DNA of 64,000 nt from Bauldia sp. (GCA_026126025.1 JAHCJZ010000008.1:110713-174712); one strand, 5' to 3'; positions 1 to 8,321 are shown, counted from the stretch's first letter. Notes: generated by a model from the letters alone, not told the origin. Translations and numbers: made by a program.

Positions 1-30
1 CGACCTCGAATTCGCCGCGCGGGGTTCGCG

Positions 31-321
31 ATGATCCCGCTCGGCCACAACGAGACGCGGCTCCGCGAAGTGATCCGCGCGATCAACCAGCTGATCCGCG
101 GGCTCTCCAACGCCAAGGGCAGCGTCACGCTCCGCGCAGGCGAGACCACCACCATCGTCACGCATGAGAACATCGCGCCGGACAGCGCGCCGGTGCTGAC
201 GGCGGGGCCGGGCACCTGGTCGAGCCTCGCGCTCCGCGTCAGCGCGGTCGCGGCGGGCTCCTTCACCATCACCCATGCCAGCGAGGCTGCGAGCGACCGT
301 GTCGTCCACTGGCACCTCTGA
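31..321 (+). CDS. phage tail-associated small protein (hypothetical)
   Basis: A 96-residue protein without signal peptide or membrane segment. The centre (residues 30-45) has the motif SNAKGSVTLRAGETTTIVTH, which resembles short phage structural proteins of the form SNATGTVTLTA..TTTV found in alphaproteobacterial prophages; the remainder looks beta-rich. Its stop overlaps the GTG start proposed for the next gene, so the two are probably translated together. The start could lie further upstream because the window begins only 30 bases earlier. The phage assignment rests on motif resemblance and on neighbouring phage-type genes; no function is known. Confidence 0.6.
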   Translation: MIPLGHNETRLREVIRAINQLIRGLSNAKGSVTLRAGETTTIVTHENIAPDSAPVLTAGPGTWSSLALRVSAVAAGSFTITHASEAASDRVVHWHL

Positions 322-745
322 GGCGGTCGAGATCCGCCCGATCCCGCAGGACCGGCTCGCCGCGCTGTGGCCGGCGCTCCTTCCCTTCGCGGAAAAGCTC
401 GCCGCGCGGTTCCCCGACGATTGGCCGGTCGCCGAGCTCCGCCGCCAGGCGGCCGCCGGCGAGCTGGTGCTGTGGCTCGCCTATGACCGCGCCGCGCTGA
501 CCCCGCTGGCGCTGATGGGCACCGACCTCTTCACCCACCCCTCCGGCCGCCGCTCGCTGCGCGTGCGGATGACCGCGGGCGAAGGGCATGCGCGCTGGGT
601 CCGCGCCGCCGAGCGCGTGGCGGTCGCCCACGCCCGCGCCAATGGCTGCGCGCGGATCGAGATCGACGAAGCCCGCGACGGCTGGTCCCGCGCCCTGCCG
701 GACTATCGCCGCGTCCGGCGCTCGACGCTGACGAAGGAGCTATGA
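299..745 (+). CDS. phage-associated protein, possibly GNAT-like
   Basis: About 148 residues from a GTG at 299 that overlaps the end of the preceding gene; an in-frame ATG at 275 would give a longer overlap, so the start is uncertain. The sequence begins with VEIRPIPQDRLAALWPALLPF and has a helical-strand alternation reminiscent of compact acetyltransferase-like phage proteins (WLAYDRAALTPLALMGTDLF, then ARANGCARIEIDEARDGW), but no acetyl-CoA loop can be pointed to. Proteins like this commonly sit beside tail genes in alphaproteobacterial prophages. The function is unknown; the pairing with the upstream ORF supports a phage origin. Confidence 0.55.
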   Translation: MSSTGTSEAVEIRPIPQDRLAALWPALLPFAEKLAARFPDDWPVAELRRQAAAGELVLWLAYDRAALTPLALMGTDLFTHPSGRRSLRVRMTAGEGHARWVRAAERVAVAHARANGCARIEIDEARDGWSRALPDYRRVRRSTLTKEL

Positions 746-809
746 GGAGCGGCTGACCGCGGTCGGAGCTGCAGGTGGCAGCCAGTCTTCCTGCCATTCG
801 GATCCGCGG

Positions 810-1229
810 TCATGGCGCCAAGTCCTCTGACGCGCAGTCGCCGATCTCGACGATCGCTGCAAGCCAGTCCACGCCGCCGGACGGCGGCGTTATCGTGACC
901 CGCGAGAACGCACCCGTCCGCCATTCAAGGAAGAACTGGTCGGGCCATACGCCACACCAGATACGCACGTCCGGGTCGTACGCGCAGTGCATCAGCTCGC
1001 TTCCTGCTGCGTCGAGGACGGCATACTCCCTCCCGTCGACCCACCTGATCACGTAGCGGGCCAAATTGTCGCCGACCTCACGGCGCCATGCCTTCCCGTT
1101 CTCGGTCGGGGCAATGACCGTTCGCTCGGTCACGTCACAAACCCAGCCCCAGTCCTCCGCAGCCGCTGCGTTCCCGCCGGCCGCGACCAGCGCCACGGCC
1201 ATTGCCACCATCCGCAATCCGCCCGCCAT
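810..1229 (-). CDS. exported four-cysteine protein, copy 1
   Basis: A 139-residue protein with a clear signal peptide (MAGGLRMVAMAVALVAAGG then NAAAA) and a mature part of about 115 residues. The layout is one Cys near the mature N terminus (WGWVCDVTER), a middle pair (MHCAY and IWCGVW) and a last Cys near the C terminus (IGDCASEDL). It matches the copies at 10338-10745 and 12479-12886 most closely (W.WVC..E.T, then Y.I.W, then a C-terminal C..EDL). A GTG directly upstream at 1232 is an alternative start. On the plus side, 49 bases away, lies a remnant hydrolase leader. Two disulphides and periplasmic location are inferred; no known family was recognised. Confidence 0.7.
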   Translation of the reverse strand: MAGGLRMVAMAVALVAAGGNAAAAEDWGWVCDVTERTVIAPTENGKAWRREVGDNLARYVIRWVDGREYAVLDAAGSELMHCAYDPDVRIWCGVWPDQFFLEWRTGAFSRVTITPPSGGVDWLAAIVEIGDCASEDLAP

Positions 1230-1525
1230 CACCGATCCCCGCTGCTACAGCTCCTACCTGAACAGAAAGAGAACGCAATGTCCATTGTCACCAGCCTGGT
1301 CCCGGCGGGCACGCGATGATATCGGTCGCCGCTTTCTCTATCTTCGATGCGCACGCTCCAGGCGCCACCTCGCTTCACCACGTAGCTCCCCGACGACGGA
1401 GACGCGGGTAGCACCGCCAGCCCGCGCAATGCGCCCAGCTGATCACGGACGGCTTGCGTGCCGACCGCTCGGTGAGCACGCACACCTGCAGCCGTTCATC
1501 TGAACGAGCCTGGCCGGCCGCCGCG
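1230..1525. other. intergenic stretch with hydrolase leader remnant
   Basis: The plus strand at 1260-1280 carries GAACAGAAAGAGAACGCAATG, nearly the same leader and start as precede the hydrolase at 12954 and the truncated copy at 11848. Here the ATG at 1278 opens only a 13-codon ORF ending at 1319. On the minus strand near 1465-1495 there is a short stretch reading VCVLTER, similar to the WVCDVTER segment of copy 1, which may be the trace of a decayed exported-protein gene. No intact gene was found. Confidence 0.4.
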
Positions 1526-1993
1526 TCATCCCCAGAGGAAGCCGTCTGGCGTGACGCGCTTGTGCTTCAAGAGGAGGCAGCTTCCGACCTCTTCGAACGC
1601 GGGACCCAGGTCAGGCTGTCCCGCCTCAGTTACCTCGAGGCTGTAGCGCAGCGTCAGCGTGTCGAGGTCGAACCTGATCAGCGTGCCGCCACAGTGAAGC
1701 CCCGGCGCTTCGCGAGGCCTTCCCTCGCAAGGGACGAAGGTTCGAAAGCCGTCCGCTCTGGTCAGCATCGCCGTATACCCGCTGGCTCCGGTAACGACGC
1801 GGTCGCCAACGAAGGCCGGCCAGTCTCCGCTCTCGGCGGCACGCCCCGAGCCGGCATCTGGCGAACACCGATAGCGGTCCCAGGCGTTAGCGGGGCTTGC
1901 CACAGCCAGAGCCAGCACCGATGCGAGTGCGACGCGGAGCTGCGTCGCGTGCTTTCTCCGTGCCGAACTCTGCTGGGGCATCGCGCGGTTCAT
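1526..1993 (-). CDS. exported four-cysteine protein, copy 2
   Basis: A 155-residue protein starting MNRAMPQQSSARRKHATQLR, followed by a hydrophobic export segment (VALASVLALAVASPANA) ending in a signal peptidase I-like ANA. The mature part begins WDRYRCSPDAGSG and has cysteines in FVPCEG, GLHCGG and GSCLLLKHKR. The strand RFDLDTLTLRYSLEV is the F.FD..TL.F element shared by several family members. It is a tandem paralogue of the next gene (2035-2505), with similarity continuing into the upstream untranslated bases, so the two arose by duplication. Periplasmic location is inferred; the function is unknown. Confidence 0.75.
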   Translation of the reverse strand: MNRAMPQQSSARRKHATQLRVALASVLALAVASPANAWDRYRCSPDAGSGRAAESGDWPAFVGDRVVTGASGYTAMLTRADGFRTFVPCEGRPREAPGLHCGGTLIRFDLDTLTLRYSLEVTEAGQPDLGPAFEEVGSCLLLKHKRVTPDGFLWG

Positions 1994-2034
1994 GCTCGTC
2001 GCCGCAAGAGCGCGGAACGCTTGGCCGGTGGCCG

Positions 2035-2505
2035 TCAATTCCAGAGAAAGCCGTCGGGCCTGACGCGCTTGTGCTTCAGAAGGTGGCAGCTGCCGTTCTC
2101 CTGGAAGGCGGGGCCAAACTGGGGATCCTCGGCGTCCGTGACGGAGAAGTTGTACCGCAGGGTGAGCGTATCCAGCTCGAAGCTGACGAACCGACCGCCG
2201 CACTGCAGGCCGGGTACGTTCCGAGGCATCCCATTGCAAGGGAGGATGTTCTGGAAGCCATCCTCCCTTGTCAGGAGCACCGCATAGCCATTGCCGCCGT
2301 TGATGATCCGATCGCCGACGAAGGCGGGCCAATCCGTCTCGTCGGCGACGCGACCTGAATCGGCATCCGGCGAACACCGGTATCGCTCCCAGGCGTTAGC
2401 GGGGCTTGCCACAGCCAGAGCCAGCACCGACCCGAGTACGACGCCGAACTGCGTTACGGGCGACTTTCGCAGTGCCGCACCCTGCTGGCGCATCGGGCGG
2501 TTCAT
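2035..2505 (-). CDS. exported four-cysteine protein, copy 3
   Basis: A 156-residue protein (MNRPMRQQ..., export segment GVVLGSVLALAVASPANA, mature start WERYRCSPDADSGR). Cysteines occur in RYRCSP, ILPCNG, GLQCGG and GSCHLLKHKRVRPDGFLWN, matching copy 2 position by position. The central strand is SFELDTLTLRYNFSV. An in-frame upstream ATG at 2553 exists, but the boundary shared with copy 2 favours 2505. The gene is divergent from the hydrolase gene starting at 2599, with a 93-base region between them that must hold both promoters. This is the clearest intact example of the exported protein/hydrolase pairing in the window. Confidence 0.75.
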   Translation of the reverse strand: MNRPMRQQGAALRKSPVTQFGVVLGSVLALAVASPANAWERYRCSPDADSGRVADETDWPAFVGDRIINGGNGYAVLLTREDGFQNILPCNGMPRNVPGLQCGGRFVSFELDTLTLRYNFSVTDAEDPQFGPAFQENGSCHLLKHKRVRPDGFLWN

Positions 2506-2598
2506 CGTCGTCGCTGCAAAAGCGCGGAACGCTTGGGCGGTGGCACCAATCATCGATCCTCACAAATCCCACGAAATCATATCGAAGGAGCTGGTGAA

Positions 2599-3423
2599 AT
2601 GCCGCAGGTATTCACGAACTATCCCGGTCGCGCTCTCTATGGCGACAATGTAACCGCCTATATTTACAATCGGTTCATGGGGCTTGGCTGGCCGCCGATG
2701 GCGGCCGCGGCGCTTGTTGGCGCGTTCATGGTGGAATCCAGACTGAACCCGACGGCCGTCGGGGACGAGGATTTGGCGACGCCGTCCTACGGATTGGCGC
2801 AATGGCGGGTCAGTCGGTTCGCGGACCTTCAGGAATATGCCCAGCAATGGGGTTTGGACTGGACCGACCTCGATCTTCAGATCGGCTTCGTCGATCGAGA
2901 GCTTCGCGACGGCGTGTACGAGTGGGTTGGATATGCGCTGCGGTCTGCTTCCACTGTCGAAGAGGCTGCCGAGGCCGTTGCCGGGTACGAAGGGGGTGAA
3001 GGATACAGCCCCGAGAATCCTCGAGGTATCATCCACTGGGACCAGCGGTTGGCCAATGCGGAAATGGTCTATGCGCATGTTCCCATCGGTCCGTCGCAGT
3101 ACCATCGCTTCAGCCAGAACTGGGTTGAGCGGCCATTCGAGGAGACGACGGTTGTTCAGGTCGACAACTCGATCCCGTCTGCTATCGCCTTCTCAACCCG
3201 GTTGACCAACCCCTCCGATCTGACTCGGCGACTTGTCGCGGGGGATGCCAATCCGGGGAGCCTGCCTAACCCAAACAGCGGCGTGGCTACTGTGCCGATC
3301 GACCGAGATTTGCGCGGATGGGACCTCCAAGGGCCTTTGCTGCCACCAGAACTCGGTTCTGAATGGCTCAACCCGACGCCTACGCCCATCGCTCCGGGGC
3401 CAACGCCGGACAACCCCCAAGGT
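2599..3423 (+). pseudogene. tail-lysozyme-like hydrolase, 5' part, split by IS5-type element
   Basis: The first 275 codons of a hydrolase gene preceded by a strong ribosome-binding site (AAGGAG, 2585-2590). Residues about 15-150 resemble the phage tail lysozyme fold: YIYNRFMGLGWPPMAAAALV, a likely catalytic Glu in FMVESRLNP, then SYGLAQWR and a repeated helical part ending in HWDQRLANAEMVY. A Pro/Thr-rich linker follows and is cut by an insertion element. Removing the element and one copy of its target duplication joins this part in frame to 4592-5257, giving a protein of about 496 residues. As the sequence stands, translation runs into the element and stops at 3525. No signal peptide is seen, consistent with a virion or lysis enzyme. 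Confidence 0.7.
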
Positions 3424-4585
3424 GGGACTGTTGCGAAATTCGCTGTCTGTGATTCGCTCTGCTTGGATCGGCGGGGGATGAGTCGCGATGGCGGTGAAGA
3501 AGACGGGTCAGTTCAGCTTCGTTGAAGCGCTGCTACCTCAGGGATTGGGTCCGGCGAGCCGGCTGGACCGGCTAGCGGAGGTGGTGAAGTGGTACCGGTT
3601 TGAGAAGGTGCTGCGGCGGCTTCGCGACGAGGGTCCGGGTCGGGCGGGCTATCCTCCGCTGGTGATGTTCCGTGCGCTGTTGCTGCAGTCGCTTTACGGT
3701 CTGTCGGATGCGGAGCTGGAGGAGGCGCTGGGGGACCGGCTGTCGTTCCGTCGCTTTGCCGGGCTGAGCCTGACCGACCCGATCCCGGACCACACGACGC
3801 TGTGCCGGTTCCGGCTGGCGCTGATCGGTGAAGGCTTGCTGGAGAAGCTGTTCGGCGAGTTGGACCGGCAGCTGGAGCAGGCCGGTCTGGTGCTGAAGCG
3901 GGGGACGATGCTGGACGCGACGCTGATCGAGACGGTGGCGCGGCAGCCGGGCGAGGACGAAGCACCGCGGGACCCGGATGCGCGGCTGACCGCCCGCAAG
4001 GGCAAGCGCGGAGTGACCTATGGCTACAAGGCCCATGTCGGTGTGGACGAGGGCAGCGGCCTGATCCGGTCGGTTGCCACGACCCCTGCCAACGTCAACG
4101 ACACGGTGATGGCCGATGGCCTGATCCGCGGGGACGAGGCGGTGGTGTGGGGCGATGCGGCCTACCACACCAGGGCGCGGCAAGCGGCGCTGAAGGCGCG
4201 GGGGATCAAGCCGCGTCTGGCACAGCGGCCGAACCGCTACCATCCCGAACTGCCACCGCGGCTGAAGCGCTACAACCGCCTGATCGCCCGGCGGCGGGCA
4301 GCCGTCGAGACGACCTTCGCCACATGGAAGCGGCGCATGGGCCTGGTCGCGATCCGCTACATCGGCCTTGCCAAGGCGACGGCCCAGGTGACGCTGGTGG
4401 CGATGGCCTTCAACCTGCGGCGCTGGGCGGTGCTCAGCCCGGGCTGATCACGCCCGGACTCCGTCCACCATCGCCCCCGGACCCGCCCAACCAGCTCAAA
4501 ACGAACCCTACCAAGGGGCTCCTCGGCAGCCTGACCTCGCCGCATGCCCGTCCGTCGCAACCGTGAGCCGTAACGCAACGGTCCC
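3424..4585 (+). mobile_element. IS5-family insertion sequence, about 1.16 kb
   Basis: The ends are near-perfect 12-base inverted repeats: GGGACTGTTGCG at 3424-3435 and GGGACCGTTGCG (complement strand) at 4574-4585. The flanks repeat CAAGGT (3418-3423 and 4586-4591); if the ends are placed one base inward the repeat is CCAAGGTG (8 bases), so the exact duplication length cannot be fixed. A single transposase gene fills the element. Insertion into the hydrolase gene seems fairly recent because excision would restore the host frame exactly. Confidence 0.85.
3488..4447 (+). CDS. IS5-family transposase
   Basis: A 319-residue DDE transposase. The N-terminal part (about 15-110) has the IS5-type helical domain (FEKVLRRLRDEG, MFRALLLQSLYGLSDAELEEAL, then IPDHTTLCRFR). 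The catalytic core shows a first Asp in MLDATLIE, a second Asp in VVWGDAAYH, and a C-terminal glutamate in RRRAAVETTFATWKRRMGL. The length is typical of the family. It appears intact, with no frameshift, so the element may still be active. The start is the ATG at 3488, 64 bases inside the left end. Confidence 0.93.
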   Translation: MAVKKTGQFSFVEALLPQGLGPASRLDRLAEVVKWYRFEKVLRRLRDEGPGRAGYPPLVMFRALLLQSLYGLSDAELEEALGDRLSFRRFAGLSLTDPIPDHTTLCRFRLALIGEGLLEKLFGELDRQLEQAGLVLKRGTMLDATLIETVARQPGEDEAPRDPDARLTARKGKRGVTYGYKAHVGVDEGSGLIRSVATTPANVNDTVMADGLIRGDEAVVWGDAAYHTRARQAALKARGIKPRLAQRPNRYHPELPPRLKRYNRLIARRRAAVETTFATWKRRMGLVAIRYIGLAKATAQVTLVAMAFNLRRWAVLSPG

Positions 4586-4591
4586 CAAGGT

Positions 4592-5257
4592 GGCTGGCGT
4601 TATCTTGGGCTCCCTGCACCCCCTCCCTATCCGAATCCAGCTCGGATGCCAGCCGAGCAAGGCGGCGACTTCGCTATCGAGGCTGGTCGCCCCATCTCCT
4701 ACGAGGTGCTTGTGGATGCGCCGGCTGGGGGCGCGTCGTACGAACGTCGAGGTTCGTTCAATCGGAAGCCTGCCGCCGACCGCGCGATGAAGGAAATCCT
4801 CGCGCTCACCGGCCCCGTCAATCCGACGGAGGCGGCAGATCTGGTGCGGCGCCTGGCGCCGCCGACGCGGCAATGGCACAGCGTGGAGAGCGCGATCCGC
4901 GCGACCCGGGACGATCCCGCCGCGCTCCACGAGATCGGGCAGAGCCTCGGCCGCTACGCCCATGAGGTCGCGCAGAAGAGCGGGCCGCGGCAGGAGGCGG
5001 CCGCCGCGCTCGCGGTGGAGAAGGCGATCGTCGATGCGCTCGACCGGCCGACCGACGGCTATTACGGCCGGGCGCGGGCCGAGCTCCACGGCCGGGCCGC
5101 TTCCTCCGCCCGTCCGATGCCGGCGGACGGCGTGAGGCCCGTTTCGGCGAAGCCGGTATACGCCATACCCGCGCCGCCGAAGGGGATCGGCAGCCCCGTC
5201 GCGCCGGCGAAGCTGCCGCTGATGAAGCCGCCGGTCGGCAAGGGCGCGATACGCTGA
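4592..5257 (+). pseudogene. hydrolase 3' part with recurrent C-terminal domain
   Basis: The remainder of the hydrolase gene interrupted at 3423. It is in frame with the 5' part once the element is removed; alone it could start at the ATG at 4646. After a short linker it holds a helical domain of about 100 residues (from 4787) reading MKEILALTGPVNPTEAADLV and ending with VDALDRPTDGYYGRARAEL. The same domain occurs at 14034-14312 and 14628-14918. The last 45 residues are a Pro/Ala/Lys-rich tail (PVAPAKLPLMKPPVGKGAIR). The domain was not recognised as a named family; a virion attachment or substrate-targeting role is only a guess. Confidence 0.65.
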
Positions 5258-5259
5258 TC

Positions 5260-5340
5260 GCGGGTGGACCCCGGTTCTGCGGTGCACCACTGCGTGCTGC
5301 ACCGCGCCCGGGGAACGCGCGTTACTCGGCTATGCGCGTG
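5260..5340. repeat. dispersed palindromic repeat, class R1
   Basis: A GC-rich stretch with the recurring elements 'GACCCCGGTTCTGCGGTGCA' and 'GCCCGGGGAACG'. Related copies lie near 27224-27372, 35420-35575, 46462-46605, 50050-50165 and 58463-58592. All lie between genes and form stem-loops in either direction. This copy is in the convergent gap after the hydrolase gene. Confidence 0.6.
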
Positions 5341-5464
5341 AACCGCGCCCGGCGGTGCGGGCAACATCGCATCATGTCCCGGACGCAGCGCAGCATGAAA
5401 TGGTGCGCTGCAGAGCCGGGACCCACGCGGCGCGGACCGGGGTCGGCCCGCTGAGACGTCCGCG

Positions 5465-6550
5465 TCACGTCGCGGTGCAGTTGCGCAGCGCGAGGCGTAT
5501 GGCTTCCTCGAACCCGTCCGTGGTGCCGGCATAGTCGAGGGTGGCGCCGCCGCTGAAATAGCCGGCGTCGGGGTGGAGGAGGGCCGGGGTCGTCAGCGGC
5601 GGGTCGAGGTCCGGCAGCGCGAAGCGGATCGCGGCGCCGCCGGCGGGCAGCGGCGCGACGGCGGTGTCGGCCGCCGCGACCGCCGCGCCGAAGACGCTGT
5701 GCCGTCCGTCGGCGGCGATGCCGCTCGCGGCGGAGGATTGCAGCCACGCGACCATCGCCGGACTGGTGTCGGTGAGCGTCACGAAACCGCGCCCGCCGCT
5801 GTCGCAGGCGACATCGACCCGTCTGGCCCCATCGGCCGTCCGCGAGGACGCGACGATGCCGCCGGCGGAGGGAGCGATCGTCCAGGGCTGCCACGCGCCC
5901 GGCTCGAAGATCACGCGCAGCGCACGTGCCTCGTCCGCCGACAGCGGTGCGAACGCATCCGCGGCGACGGCCGAGGCGACGCCGATCAGCGCCGCATCGG
6001 CGCCCATCTCGCGGATGTAGAGGACGAGCTCCGCCGCGGTGAACTGCACCGCGGCGGCATCGGCCGGGGGATCGCCGGCGTCGAAGCGGTTGAAGCCGAT
6101 GGCGGAGGACGGTCCGACATAGCGGTCGAGACCGCCGAGGAAGGCGAAGGCGCATTCCGAGGCGCACACGCCCGGCGCGGGCAGCGTGAAGTCCCACCCG
6201 TCATAGCGGTCGTCGTTCCCCGCATCCGGCCGGTCGGCGCCGACCTCGGTCGAGAAGCCGAGCTGGCGGATCAGGCGTCCGAAGGCGAGCGCAGCCTCGA
6301 GGTCGCCGCCCTGCGAGTCGAGCCTCAGAAGGCGCGGGACGAAGACTTCGCTTTCCGCGACGAAGCGGCGGAACGCCTCGGGCGTCGCGGCGGTGATGTC
6401 GCCCGACGCCTGCACCCAGGAACAGAAGCCCGGCCGGTCGCCCTCGCACGCCCGCGCATCGCTGCCGCCCCAGCGGAACGACATCGGTTCGGCGCAAGCG
6501 CCGGTGGCGATCGCGAGTGCGAGGGCGAAGACTGTGATGCGCCGGATCAT
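5465..6550 (-). CDS. secreted ClpP-like serine protease (COG3904 type)
   Basis: A 361-residue protein with signal peptide (MIRRITVFALALAIATGACA). Residues about 65-170 have the crotonase/ClpP-like core of predicted periplasmic ClpP-class proteins: LRLDSQGGDLEAALAFGRLI, then APGVCASECAFAFLGG, where the Ser of CASEC is the likely nucleophile, then SAIGFNRF. The C-terminal half is a separate beta-rich region (IFEPGAWQPW, later cysteines in DVACDSGG and LRNCTAT) similar in style to the small exported proteins around it. A longer start at 6619 lacks a plausible signal peptide. It may process or recognise exported proteins of the cluster; that is inference from context. Confidence 0.72.
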   Translation of the reverse strand: MIRRITVFALALAIATGACAEPMSFRWGGSDARACEGDRPGFCSWVQASGDITAATPEAFRRFVAESEVFVPRLLRLDSQGGDLEAALAFGRLIRQLGFSTEVGADRPDAGNDDRYDGWDFTLPAPGVCASECAFAFLGGLDRYVGPSSAIGFNRFDAGDPPADAAAVQFTAAELVLYIREMGADAALIGVASAVAADAFAPLSADEARALRVIFEPGAWQPWTIAPSAGGIVASSRTADGARRVDVACDSGGRGFVTLTDTSPAMVAWLQSSAASGIAADGRHSVFGAAVAAADTAVAPLPAGGAAIRFALPDLDPPLTTPALLHPDAGYFSGGATLDYAGTTDGFEEAIRLALRNCTAT

Positions 6551-6631
6551 TCCGAAGCCTTCCGGTACCGCGCCCATCGGGCGTGCCGACAGGCGTCGTC
6601 GTGTGATCCCCTGCCGCATTCCGGCGCCATC

Positions 6632-7081
6632 TCAGTCCGATGCCGGGAAGCACGGGCCGGTCTCGATCCGCGCGGTGGTCGCCGGGGCGCCGTCCTCGAA
6701 GTCTTCCCCGACGATGCGCACGAACATCATCGGTTCGTGGGCGAAGTCGAAGCCGAACCCGGCGCAGCTGAACTGGCCGAAGAGCTGCGTCCCCTCGCAA
6801 GCGCGAAGCCGTGTGACGACACCGTTCTCTTCGACGTGGATCGACCAGTCGTCCAGATCGTAGAGGCGATAGGCGACCGACGGTTCGGGGTGCGACCGGG
6901 TCCAGCTGCCGGACTCCGGGTCGTACACCACCTCGAGGATGTAGTCCGGCACGCAGCGGACGAAGCTGTCCGCCGCGGCGGCGGTCGTGAACGCAGCCGA
7001 GAAGGCGACAGCCGCCACCAGCGGCCGTACGCGTCGGGAGGCCCGCGCCAAGCGAACTCCTCGCGAAGGTGTCGTCCTCAT
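6632..7081 (-). CDS. exported four-cysteine protein, copy 4
   Basis: A 149-residue protein. It starts MRTTPSRGVRLARASRRVR, then an export segment (PLVAAVAFSAAFTTAAAA). The mature part starts DSFVRCVPDYILEVVYDPES and has the F.FD..TL.F-like strand as GFGFDFAHEPMMFVRI. Cysteines are in FVRCVP, LRACEG, FSCAGF and GPCFPASD. Its ATG overlaps the TGA of the next gene upstream (7081-7548) as ATGA, so the two are translationally coupled. It may be the second gene of an operon also reading into the ClpP-like protease gene (82 bases downstream). Confidence 0.72.
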   Translation of the reverse strand: MRTTPSRGVRLARASRRVRPLVAAVAFSAAFTTAAAADSFVRCVPDYILEVVYDPESGSWTRSHPEPSVAYRLYDLDDWSIHVEENGVVTRLRACEGTQLFGQFSCAGFGFDFAHEPMMFVRIVGEDFEDGAPATTARIETGPCFPASD

Positions 7082-7548
7082 CACAGCGGTTCCTCGCCGG
7101 CCGGCGCGATCCGGCATTCCCCGGTCTGGACCTTCAGGGCGACGCTTTCGTCCGCGCCATCAGGTCCGCGGAGCCCGACGAGCGCGCGGGCGTCGAGCTG
7201 GGTGAAGACGAGGTTGACCGTGTCCATCAGGAACCGGAGGTCTGGGCCTTCGCCACAGAAGATCGTCTCCTCGGTGAACCCGCACTTGGCATATGGCCCG
7301 ACGCCGTCGGCATCCGAGATCGTGTAGAACTGAAACGCCGCCGACCATTGCACCACGATGATCGAACCGCCTTCGGTCTCGATCTCGGCCGGCCGCCCCG
7401 GCTCGCGCTCGACGCCCTCCGCCGGCCCGTGCTCGCGGGCGGTCGTGTGGGTGCCGTAGCAGAGGTAGCGCTCCTCGCGAGCCTGCGCGCCACCGGCCAT
7501 CGCCACCAGCGCGACCAGAGCCATCAGCCCGCGACCGAGACTTGTCAC
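7081..7548 (-). CDS. exported four-cysteine protein, copy 5
   Basis: About 155 residues from a GTG at 7548 preceded by a GGGGGAC ribosome-binding site; a longer start at 7575 is possible but gives a poorer signal peptide. The export segment is GLMALVALVAMAGGAQA; the mature part starts REERYLCYGTHTT. Other cysteines are in YAKCGF, IFCGEG and TGECRIAP, and the strand DLRFLMDTVNLVFTQL is the shared central element. Its stop overlaps the ATG of copy 4. It is the first gene of the apparent operon 7548 to 5465. No function is known. Confidence 0.7.
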   Translation of the reverse strand: MTSLGRGLMALVALVAMAGGAQAREERYLCYGTHTTAREHGPAEGVEREPGRPAEIETEGGSIIVVQWSAAFQFYTISDADGVGPYAKCGFTEETIFCGEGPDLRFLMDTVNLVFTQLDARALVGLRGPDGADESVALKVQTGECRIAPAGEEPL

Positions 7549-7575
7549 CCAGCGTCCCCCGTGGTGCACAAGCAA

Positions 7576-7919
7576 GCCCGGTGAGTGAACGTAATGTGAA
7601 CATCGATGTCAATAGCCGCGCGCCAATGCGCGATTCTACAGGTGAGCGATTTTCATGGGGGACGAGGCCACGAGCGTGAAGCAAGCTCGCGAGCCTGCCG
7701 CTTGCGACCCCTCCCCTTGAAAAGGGGAGGATGGGTGGGGTTCCCGCGGCGGTGCGACAGCCGCGGCGGGTGAGATCGCTGCACGGCCGTTGACCCCCAC
7801 CTGCCTCCCCCTTTCAGGGGGAGGGACCAGGCTGCGAGCGTGGAGCAAGTGAGCCCCGCCTGCGAAAACCGGCGTAGGCGAAGGTTAGCTACCTAACGAA
7901 CTCCGCTCGCGCCGGCGCG
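7576..7919. repeat. intergenic repeat-rich stretch (344 bp)
   Basis: No gene was found. The centre (7700-7840) is a composite palindrome: CCCCTCCCCTTGAAAAGGGG, then 'GGTGGGGTTCCCGCGGCGG', then CCCCCTTTCAGGGGGAGGGA. It is related to the class R4 repeats at 14971-15150 and 29398-29580. The rest (7841-7919) shows no clear signal. Confidence 0.5.
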
Positions 7920-8321
7920 CTACGCCGGCAGCACCGCGGTCGCTTCGATCTCGACGAGGAAGTCGGGGTGGGCGAGGGCGGAGACGAAGGCGGCGGTCAC
8001 CACCGGCGGGTTGCCGCGGTCGCCCCACACCTTCATCCACGCCTCGAAGCCGGGGCGGATGTCCTGGCCGGCGACGAGCCAGATCTTCATCTGCACGAGG
8101 TCCTCGACCGTCGCGCCGGCGGCCTTGAGGCAGGTGACGAGGTTCTTCAGCGCCTCTGCCGTCTGCCGCGCGAGGTCGCCCCTGCCGACGATCGTGCCGT
8201 CGGCGGCGACCGCGTTCTGTCCGCCGATGAGCGCCAGCCGCGCATCGGCGGGAAGCACCACCATCTGCGTGAAGGCGGGATTGTGGTGCATCGTTTCGGG
8301 ATTGATCCGTTCAACCGGCAT
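7920..8321 (-). CDS. RidA/YjgF family protein
   Basis: A 133-residue cytoplasmic protein of the usual RidA length. The family deaminates reactive enamine/imine intermediates formed by PLP enzymes; it has trimeric active sites at subunit interfaces. Visible elements are ALIGGQNAVAADGTIVGRGD, LARQTAEALKNLVTCLKAAG, and the C-terminal FLVEIEATAVLPA. The usual active-site Arg position (AARxQ in archetypal RidA) is not obvious here, where VVTAAFVSALAHPDFLVEIE is found, so it belongs to another Rid subgroup. It is an unusual passenger between exported-protein genes and a virion gene, with a divergent phage gene starting at 8459. Confidence 0.85.
   Translation of the reverse strand: MPVERINPETMHHNPAFTQMVVLPADARLALIGGQNAVAADGTIVGRGDLARQTAEALKNLVTCLKAAGATVEDLVQMKIWLVAGQDIRPGFEAWMKVWGDRGNPPVVTAAFVSALAHPDFLVEIEATAVLPA

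Noticed and set aside
1229..1483. 84-residue minus-strand ORF as a gene
   Set aside because: It has no signal peptide, no ribosome-binding site and no family similarity; it crosses the remnant hydrolase leader.
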